From assembly GCA_026985785.1 (NCBI GenBank), contig JALSPT010000229.1:1-7308 (forward strand): a stretch of DNA of 7,308 nt, written 5' to 3'. The notes below the pieces were generated by a model. It was given only the letters and a program-made list of their open reading frames with translations. It made no database searches and was not told the DNA's origin. Position 1 is the stretch's first letter; the number at the start of each line of letters is the position of its first letter. The position numbers were made by a program, and so were the translations under genes. Below are positions 1 through 4,594 of this stretch, piece after piece. This DNA is from Anaerolineales bacterium (lineage in GTDB: Bacteria > Chloroflexota > Anaerolineae > Anaerolineales > DRMV01).

Positions 1-13
1 TCGCTTTCACCGA

Positions 14-39
14 GGGCGGGTTACAGCCTCTGCCCGCCC
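14..39. other. GC-rich hairpin at the left edge
   Basis: GGGCGGG (14-20) pairs perfectly with CCCGCCC (33-39) around a 12-base loop. No T-run follows on the plus strand and no A/T-rich tract flanks it, so it is not a standard intrinsic terminator. It may belong to the end of a gene or RNA lying outside the window. The rest of 1-136 shows no gene that I can support. Confidence 0.3.
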
Positions 40-136
40 CTCTCTGGCGGCTGCCGCGGGCCTACTTTCCTCCGTCGTCGCCGTTGGCTTAATTGTGCCC
101 GAAAACCTCTGCTTGTCAAGATTAGCGGCAAAATCC

Positions 137-165
137 TTGTCGCCATCCCCTTCCGGCGGTATAAT
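137..165 (+). promoter_or_regulatory. sigma70-type promoter for the DUF1858/DUF2249/solute-binding fusion gene
   Basis: TTGTCG (137-142, four of six matches to the -35 consensus) is followed after exactly 17 bases by a perfect TATAAT (160-165). Transcription would start near 172, giving a leader of about 60 bases. The region downstream (166-190) is A/T-rich in an otherwise GC-rich window, as expected around a promoter. Another -10-like box, TATAAA at 181-186, lacks a partner -35. No operator palindrome is evident. Confidence 0.7.
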
Positions 166-220
166 TTTGGGGAATTTTGCTATAAAAATTAAGCCGCACG
201 CCCGCTGACACGGCGCGCGG

Positions 221-226
221 AGGAGG
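221..226 (+). promoter_or_regulatory. ribosome binding site fixing the GTG start at 234
   Basis: AGGAGG at 221-226 lies 7 bases before the GTG at 234. This perfect Shine-Dalgarno core is what selects this GTG, since no competing ATG is better placed. Confidence 0.75.
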
Positions 227-233
227 TCAGTAC

Positions 234-1937
234 GTGGTTGTCTTAGCCCAAACCAAAGTCAAAGAAGCCCTGGAAGCCCACCCCGAATTGCGGGAAGTGC
301 TGCTCGCGCTTTCACCGCGCTTTGCCCTTTTGAACAACCCTGCTATATTCGATCTCGTAGGCCGCTGGGCGACCTTTGCCGACGTCGCCCGCATGGGCGG
401 CCTTTCCGTCTGCGAAGTGCTCCACCGGGTCAACGCGGCAACAAACAGCGAAGAGGCATTGTTTTCCCATGCTCCGGAATGTCTCGTGGAAACAGTGACC
501 GTGGAGCAACCCACTGCCGAGCGGCCCGGTTGGGTGAGCGAAGCCAACGAGGTCCAGGTGCTGGACGTCCGCGACCGGGATGATTTCTTCCTCCCCGAGG
601 TGTTAGGTGTATTGCACTTGCTGCGTCCCGGTGGCGTGCTCAAAGTGGTCAATAGTTTTTACCCCGCCCCGCTGATAGAAATGCTGAAAGAAGAGGGCTA
701 CACGCTGCATTACGAGCGGCCCGCTTTCCACGAGCACACGCTTTATATTCAAAAGCCCCACCCCTCGGTAGGAGGATGGGAGGCGCGCAAGCGGACTTTT
801 CCCGAGATGGATACTGCAGCGTGGGGCAAGGATTTCCTCTCGCGCCTGCTGCAGCACGCCGAACGCCTGCCCGCGGGCGAGGGCTTCCGGCTGACGGTGA
901 AAATGCCGCCCGCCGCCCTCACCAATACCCTTGAAACCCTCGGACTGGAAAGCGTGGTGGAAGCGTTACCTGATGAGCGTTATGCGGTGTATTTCTACAA
1001 GCCTGCCAAGGCGCCTACCCGCGGCGCGCCGGCCCTACATCGCCCCGTCCCCCTGGTCATCCAGTCCGCCACGCCGGTGGTGTATCCCATTCTGATGCGG
1101 CTGTTGGAATCCAAGCGTCTGACGCGCGCGGTGCGCATCGAAGAACTCAAAGTATGGGACAAAACCGAAAAACACCTCGGCTGGATCGTCAACAAGAAAG
1201 CCGACATCAGTTTCTCGGCGGTGGCGGCGGTGGCCAAACTGTACCAAAAAGGGCTGGACATCAAAATGACCGCCATCGTGGTGTGGGACAATTTCTTCAT
1301 CCTCACCCGCCTGCCCGATGTCCACAATTTCGGCGACCTGCAGGGCAAGTCCATCCATCTGCCGTTGATCCCCGCCGCACCGCCCGCGGCTGTGACCCGT
1401 TTTTTGATGCAGCAGCAGGGCTACGACCCCGAAGCCTTCGACCTGGTGTTCGGCAAACCCTTTGGCCGCCCAGAGGAAATCAAAGCCATGCTGGTGGATG
1501 GGCGGGCAGAGGTAGCGCTGTTGCGCGAGCCGGAGGCCAGTTTCGCGATCTACGAAGGCCAAGGAGCGATACGCGAGGCCATCGCCTACCGCGACATCTG
1601 GCGCGCCCTCTTCCCCGGCCAGGGCGACCTGCCCAACGCCGGGCTGCTGTTCGCCGGCTGGGTGCTGCGCGAGCGCCCCGAGGTGGCGGCCATGTTCGCC
1701 GAGGAAACCAAGGCCGCCACGCAATGGGTGCAGGAAAATCCGGAAGCCTCGGCGGCGATGATTGCCGAGGTAATGGGGGTGCCCGTACCTGCGGCGGAAC
1801 TTTTCCTTCGGCGGGCGCACCTGGCCTACCGTCCATCCAGCGAGATGCTGGAGGACATCACCCACTACATCGACGTGCTCAACAAATCGGGCTATGGCGG
1901 CAAGCCGTTTGGCGAAATCCGTTCGCTTTTCGTGTAA
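234..1937 (+). CDS. DUF1858-DUF2249-solute-binding (SsuA/NMT1-like) fusion protein
   Basis: This 567-residue protein has a mosaic layout. Residues about 8-68 resemble DUF1858 (VKEALEAHPELREVL, then LLNNP, then a VGRWATFADVARMGGLSVCEVL-type helix pair, interrupted here only for description). Residues about 106-174 resemble DUF2249 (VLDVRDRDDF, RPGGVLKVVN, PAPLIEMLKEEGY). Residues about 195-257 look like a second, degenerate DUF2249 unit (LPAGEGFRLTVKMPPAAL, ending RYAVYFYKP). Residues about 272-567 resemble the SsuA/TauA/NMT1 periplasmic-binding fold (PLVIQSATPVVYP, then KKADISFSAVAAV, then WDNFFILTRL). There is no signal peptide, lipobox or membrane helix, so the binding fold should lie in the cytoplasm, unlike ABC-transporter partners. 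No permease or ATPase gene is adjacent. DUF1858 and DUF2249 proteins often occur near nitrogen-oxide, iron-sulfur and sulfur-handling genes, so an inferred role is ligand sensing or metabolite carriage in redox metabolism; ligand unknown. Only two cysteines (60, 83) are present, arguing against a metal cluster. GTG start chosen by its AGGAGG. Confidence 0.8.
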   Translation: MVVLAQTKVKEALEAHPELREVLLALSPRFALLNNPAIFDLVGRWATFADVARMGGLSVCEVLHRVNAATNSEEALFSHAPECLVETVTVEQPTAERPGWVSEANEVQVLDVRDRDDFFLPEVLGVLHLLRPGGVLKVVNSFYPAPLIEMLKEEGYTLHYERPAFHEHTLYIQKPHPSVGGWEARKRTFPEMDTAAWGKDFLSRLLQHAERLPAGEGFRLTVKMPPAALTNTLETLGLESVVEALPDERYAVYFYKPAKAPTRGAPALHRPVPLVIQSATPVVYPILMRLLESKRLTRAVRIEELKVWDKTEKHLGWIVNKKADISFSAVAAVAKLYQKGLDIKMTAIVVWDNFFILTRLPDVHNFGDLQGKSIHLPLIPAAPPAAVTRFLMQQQGYDPEAFDLVFGKPFGRPEEIKAMLVDGRAEVALLREPEASFAIYEGQGAIREAIAYRDIWRALFPGQGDLPNAGLLFAGWVLRERPEVAAMFAEETKAATQWVQENPEASAAMIAEVMGVPVPAAELFLRRAHLAYRPSSEMLEDITHYIDVLNKSGYGGKPFGEIRSLFV

Positions 1938-1943
1938 ACCTAC

Positions 1944-1978
1944 AACCGCCGGGCGACGACCCCGGCGGTTTTATTTTT
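1944..1978 (+). terminator. intrinsic terminator of the plus-strand fusion gene
   Basis: A perfect 10-bp stem, AACCGCCGGG (1944-1953) with CCCGGCGGTT (1961-1970), closes a 7-base loop and runs into TTTTATTTTT (1969-1978). It starts 6 bases after the TAA at 1935-1937. The T-tract overlaps the recO stop codon on the opposite strand. Read on the minus strand the same hairpin follows recO immediately, but its tail is only TTGTAGGTTT, so termination there would be weaker. Confidence 0.85.
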
Positions 1979-2735
1979 CCCCCAACTGCCGGACGTGGCG
2001 CAGAAAAACAGGGGCATTGAGACGCCGCTCCAGCACGTGGGTCAGGTAACTTTGCAAAACGGCTTCCATTTCGCGGTGGATGGCTTTCGTCGGGCGCGCT
2101 CGCGCCGCGCCCTGGAAACTGCTGCGCTGAAAATGACGCAGGTAGCGGAGGGCATCCACGCTTATGGGCCGCGCTGGCTGGCTTTGCCCGCAGCGGGGGC
2201 ACACCACACCGCCGTGTTGCGGCGAAAAGAATTGCGGTTCCGGGCGGATTTCCGCGCCGCACAGCGTGCAATGCTGTAATTCCGGACGGAAACCGGTCAA
2301 ATCGAGCAACCGCAGTTCGTAATAGCGCGTCACCAGGTCGGCGTCGGGAAAAGTTTCCAGGCGGCGGAGGGTTTGGAGCAGCAGGCGGTAAAGCCCGGCA
2401 TGGGCTTCCTCCTCGAAGGTGAACTTATCGGCCAGTTCGGCCACATAGGCAGCGTAAGTGTAACGGGTGAGGTCGCGGCGCAGGCGCGGGAAGGTGTGAA
2501 TCGCTTCAGCCTGCACCACGATGGCAAGGTCACGCCCCTGCGCCAGCAGCAAGCGGGCAGCGTTCAACGGCTCGACATGCCCCGCTTTGCGCGACTTGAT
2601 CCGCCGCACGCCTTTGGCCAGAGCGCGCACTTTGCCCCGCTCGCGGGTGTAGCAAACCAGCAAGCGGTCGGCCTCGCCGAAATCATGGTGACGCAGAATG
2701 ATGGCATCGACGGCAAAGGTGCGCGGTTTACTCAC
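1971..2735 (-). CDS. recO: DNA repair protein RecO
   Basis: RecO works in the RecFOR pathway: it binds single-stranded DNA and SSB, and with RecR helps load RecA at gaps; it also anneals complementary strands. The 254-residue length matches the family. Residues about 5-80 form the N-terminal OB-fold (FAVDAIILRHHDFGEADRLL, then RGKVRALAKGVRRIKS), followed by the helical domain (YAAYVAELADKF). Four cysteines, C156-x2-C159 and C179-x2-C182, make the zinc ribbon seen in Deinococcus-type RecO. The GTG at 2735 is preferred because GGGAGG sits 6 bases upstream and the protein begins at the usual RecO N-terminus (VSKPRTFAVDAI); longer extensions upstream run into the methyltransferase gene and have no homology. 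The start overlaps the methyltransferase stop by 8 bases, implying co-transcription and translational coupling. Confidence 0.93.
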   Translation of the reverse strand: MSKPRTFAVDAIILRHHDFGEADRLLVCYTRERGKVRALAKGVRRIKSRKAGHVEPLNAARLLLAQGRDLAIVVQAEAIHTFPRLRRDLTRYTYAAYVAELADKFTFEEEAHAGLYRLLLQTLRRLETFPDADLVTRYYELRLLDLTGFRPELQHCTLCGAEIRPEPQFFSPQHGGVVCPRCGQSQPARPISVDALRYLRHFQRSSFQGAARARPTKAIHREMEAVLQSYLTHVLERRLNAPVFLRHVRQLGEK

Positions 2736-3459
2736 CCACTGCCTCCCAAACGTGGTACAGCCCCAATTGTCCACCTTCGCCGTCGGAACGAAAAGTCTCC
2801 ACCACCCGAAAGCCGGTTTCGGCGGCCAAGGCATGCAGTTCTTCCTCGGAAGCATGGTGCACATAGCGTAGCCCTTGCCCGCGGTGGCGCCAATCCAAGA
2901 GGTAATCGCCCGGCTCGACGTCGGCGGGGTCCAGGCCGACGGCCTCCCAAGGCTGGATGCGGGCGCGCAGGCGAGGGCTGCGGAGGAATTGCCAATGGGA
3001 ATGAAAGAACAGGCCGCCGGGGCGCAGCAAGCCGCGAATGGCAAGCACGATGCGCCGACGGAGGGCCAGGGTGGGAATGTGGTGCAGGACGGCGAAAGCA
3101 AGCACGAAATCGAAAGGCGCGGGAAGCCCATGCGCCCAGTTCGCAGTCGTCAGATCGGCCTGCAGGAAGCGGAAATCGGCCTCCGGCGGCGGAGAAACAG
3201 CGGCTTGCCGGGCGATAGCCAGCAAAGCCGGGCTGAAATCCAGACCGAGATAGGTGCCGCGAAAGCCTTGCGCCCGGAGCGCCGCCAGCAGGTGTCCATG
3301 GCCACAGCCCACATCCAGCACGCGAGCGGTCGGTGGGATGCGCGGCAGCAACCGCGCCACCCCCGGTTGCAGGCGAGGGCGTTTTTCCGCAAAGGCTGCG
3401 CCAAAGCGGGCATAAAAGGCTTTGTTCAAGGCAAGCAAGGTCTCGACTGGGGAGGGCAT
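2728..3459 (-). CDS. class I SAM-dependent methyltransferase, Trm9/ABH8-like
   Basis: A 243-residue Rossmann-fold methyltransferase. Motif I is VLDVGCGHGHLLAAL (residues 47-61), the acidic end of strand 2 is LGLDFSPALL (71-80), motif III is ADL (101-103), strand 4 is FDFVLAFAVLHHIP (116-129), and strand 5 follows LLRPGGLFFHSHWQF. The N-terminus (LLALNKAFYARFGAAFAEKR) and the C-terminal PGDYLLDWRHRGQGLRYVHH segment resemble the eukaryotic Trm9/ABH8 group, which methylates carboxymethyluridine in the tRNA wobble position; that the bacterial protein acts on tRNA is inference. A generic small-molecule methyltransferase is the main alternative. The ATG at 3459 is chosen because homology starts there, yet no Shine-Dalgarno is visible before it and a terminator-like T-run ends 5 bases upstream. 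The gene overlaps recO by 8 bases. Confidence 0.8.
   Translation of the reverse strand: MPSPVETLLALNKAFYARFGAAFAEKRPRLQPGVARLLPRIPPTARVLDVGCGHGHLLAALRAQGFRGTYLGLDFSPALLAIARQAAVSPPPEADFRFLQADLTTANWAHGLPAPFDFVLAFAVLHHIPTLALRRRIVLAIRGLLRPGGLFFHSHWQFLRSPRLRARIQPWEAVGLDPADVEPGDYLLDWRHRGQGLRYVHHASEEELHALAAETGFRVVETFRSDGEGGQLGLYHVWEAVGE
2742..2747 (-). promoter_or_regulatory. recO ribosome binding site inside the methyltransferase gene
   Basis: GGGAGG on the minus strand (2747 to 2742) lies 6 bases before the GTG at 2735. It is within the last codons of the upstream methyltransferase, so ribosomes finishing that gene can restart on recO. It decides the recO start against the longer open frame. Confidence 0.65.
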
Positions 3460-3464
3460 GGGGC

Positions 3465-3496
3465 AAAAACACGCTGCCCCGCGCGCGGCGGGGCAG
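3465..3496 (-). terminator. probable terminator or attenuator between the UPF0173 hydrolase and methyltransferase genes
   Basis: On the minus strand CTGCCCCGC (3496 to 3488) pairs with GCGGGGCAG (3482 to 3474) around a 5-base loop, and TTTTT (3469-3465) follows after four bases. It begins 21 bases after the hydrolase stop codon. The gap between stem and T-run weakens it as a classical terminator. Since the methyltransferase ATG lies at 3459, the hairpin occupies its whole upstream leader, so it may act as an attenuator on the methyltransferase-recO pair. Confidence 0.5.
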
Positions 3497-3517
3497 GGCA
3501 AGGGGAGACATATCGGC

Positions 3518-4207
3518 TTACAGGGTGAAGACGCCGCCCGGCTGCAGGACGTGGGGTTGGGCCTCGGTTTCGGCAGCCACCCGTTTGGCCCACGCCTCGG
3601 CGTCCTGGGCGATGAGCGGCCAGGTGTTGTAGTGGATGGGAATGACATGCTTGGGGCGCAGGAAGTGCACCGCCTTCAGCGCGTCATCGGGCCCCATGGT
3701 GAAGTTGTCACCAATCGGCACCATCGCAAGGTCAAGCCCCTCATCGCCGATCAGGCGCATATCGCCAAACAGGCCGGTATCCTGGGCAAAGTAGAGTTTC
3801 AACCCGTCGTTGGTGGTCAACAAGATACCGGCGGGGTTGCCGCCGTAAGAGCCATCGGGCAGCGCCGAGCCATGCAGCGCCAGGGTGAGTTTGAGGTAAC
3901 CGAAAGGATGCTTGAAGCCGCCGCCAAGGTGCTGGGGATGAACCTTTTCCACACCCTGCGCGGTGAGCCAATTGGTAATTTCGTAGTTGCTGATGATGGG
4001 CGCGCCCGTGCGTTTGGCAATCTCGATGGCATCGCCGACGTGGTCGCCGTGCCCGTGGCTGACGACGATGAAATCGGCGTTGACCTTGTCGGCGGTGGTG
4101 CTGGCCGCCGGATTGCCAGTGAAGAAGGGATCGATGAGGATTTTATAGCCGTCCGCGGTCTCGACGCCAATGGTAGCGTGGCCGTACCAGGTAATTTTGG
4201 TCGTCAT
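3518..4207 (-). CDS. UPF0173 family metal-dependent hydrolase (metallo-beta-lactamase fold)
   Basis: A complete 229-residue protein of the UPF0173/YtkL type, with the family's usual length. The N-terminus ITWYGHATI (residues 5-13) and IDPFFTGNP (25-33) are typical of this group. Metal ligands are visible: H51, H53, D55 and H56 in SHGHGDH, H112 in LALHGS, D143 in FAQDTG and H192 in IPIHYNTWP. It lacks a signal peptide and should be cytoplasmic. Members are predicted zinc-dependent hydrolases; the substrate is unknown for most of them, and some relatives act on phosphodiesters or lactones. The ATG at 4207 is preceded by AGGAGG with a 5-base spacer. It has its own extended -10 promoter upstream and a terminator-like hairpin downstream, so it may be monocistronic. 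Confidence 0.9.
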   Translation of the reverse strand: MTTKITWYGHATIGVETADGYKILIDPFFTGNPAASTTADKVNADFIVVSHGHGDHVGDAIEIAKRTGAPIISNYEITNWLTAQGVEKVHPQHLGGGFKHPFGYLKLTLALHGSALPDGSYGGNPAGILLTTNDGLKLYFAQDTGLFGDMRLIGDEGLDLAMVPIGDNFTMGPDDALKAVHFLRPKHVIPIHYNTWPLIAQDAEAWAKRVAAETEAQPHVLQPGGVFTL

Positions 4208-4212
4208 GGCAA

Positions 4213-4218
4213 CCTCCT
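4213..4218 (-). promoter_or_regulatory. ribosome binding site of the UPF0173 hydrolase
   Basis: AGGAGG on the minus strand (4218 to 4213) is 5 bases before the ATG at 4207, confirming that start. Confidence 0.7.
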
Positions 4219-4256
4219 CGGTTGTGCGGGGAATTTCGGGGACAAAGGTCAGCGTT

Positions 4257-4265
4257 ATTATAACA
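4257..4265 (-). promoter_or_regulatory. extended -10 promoter of the UPF0173 hydrolase
   Basis: On the minus strand TGTTATAAT (4265 to 4257) combines the extended -10 TG dinucleotide with a perfect TATAAT. No good -35 lies 16-18 bases upstream (GGCTGT or GCTGTT at best), which is normal for extended -10 promoters. Transcription would start near 4250, giving a leader of about 43 bases before the ATG at 4207. Confidence 0.6.
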
Positions 4266-4310
4266 CCGCGGCCCGCCGAACAGCCGGAGCAGCCTTTTCA
4301 AGGGAGCACT

Positions 4311-4499
4311 CAAATGTTGTAGAAAGGGCATTCCGAGGCTTGATCTCTCCCCTCCCCCTGGCGGAGGCTTGCCCTCCGCTAACGCTCCAGGCGAGCCTTC
4401 GCCTGCCCCCTCCCCTCCCTTACAAAAGGGAGGGGAGGGGGAAACCGCCGCAGGCGGTGGGGGTGGGGTGAGATCCTCGACGGCATTCTACAACATCTG
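4311..4499. repeat. 189-bp MITE-like element with terminal inverted repeats
   Basis: The ends are CAAATGTTGTAGAA (4311-4324) and TTCTACAACATCTG (4486-4499), inverted copies matching at 13 of 14 bases, including an 11-base perfect core. A second inverted pair lies inside: 4342-4358 (GATCTCTCCCCTCCCCC) against 4459-4475, 15 of 17 matches. CGAGG/CCTCG (4334-4338, 4475-4479) also pair. Nested hairpins fill the middle: GCGGAGG/CCTCCGC (4361-4379), AGGCGA/TCGCCT (4389-4404), a 16-bp stem (4406-4441) and ACCGCC/GGCGGT (4444-4458). No protein is encoded and no target-site duplication is evident. It fills the space between the dynamin gene and the hydrolase promoter. A non-autonomous transposable element or REP-like repeat are both possible; the name is inferred from structure only. 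Confidence 0.65.
4406..4441. repeat. perfect 16-bp polypyrimidine/polypurine inverted repeat
   Basis: CCCCCTCCCCTCCCTT (4406-4421) pairs without mismatch with AAGGGAGGGGAGGGGG (4426-4441) around the loop ACAA. It forms the core hairpin of the surrounding MITE-like element. Neither strand has a T-run after it, so it is not a classical terminator, but a stem this stable could protect or define the 3' end of the dynamin transcript. Confidence 0.8.
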
Positions 4500-4582
4500 C
4501 ATGCACCCCCCTTTCAGAGGGTACGAAAATGCCGGCAGACCATCCCCAGGCGCTTGCGCTGCAGTTGCATGCCCCCAGAGGG
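4498..4582. repeat. imperfect short direct repeat after the MITE-like element
   Basis: TGCATGC, a C-run and CAGAGGG occur in the same order at 4498-4521 and again at 4566-4582, the first copy carrying extra A and CTTT bases. The first copy abuts the inverted-repeat end. Apart from this the stretch 4500-4594 shows no gene, and I see no convincing T-tailed terminator for the dynamin gene in it. Confidence 0.4.
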
Positions 4583-4594
4583 ATGCACGCGGGC

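Noticed and set aside
64..72. GAGGAAAGT on the minus strand, recalling a conserved core of RNase P RNA.
   Set aside because: The following bases do not continue the RNase P consensus (no CCGGGCTCC-type segment), and the helices I would expect are not recognisable. A nine-base match is too little; an Infernal scan of the left flank plus this window would settle it.
181..186. TATAAA as a second promoter for the fusion gene.
   Set aside because: There is a nearby TGC but no -35 at suitable spacing, and the 137-165 promoter is much better.
1035..1865. Minus-strand open frame opposite the fusion gene.
   Set aside because: It has no ribosome binding site or known motif and its composition is that of an antisense shadow; the same holds for the overlapping plus-strand frame at 1154-2020.
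2735..3131. An N-terminal extension of RecO up to 3131.
   Set aside because: The added residues are an out-of-frame reading of the methyltransferase gene, and RecO homology begins just after the GTG at 2735.
3422..4471. Long plus-strand open frame opposite the UPF0173 hydrolase gene.
   Set aside because: It is antisense to the hydrolase, runs into the repeat element, and its translation is low-complexity without any recognisable domain. The hydrolase frame has clear motifs.
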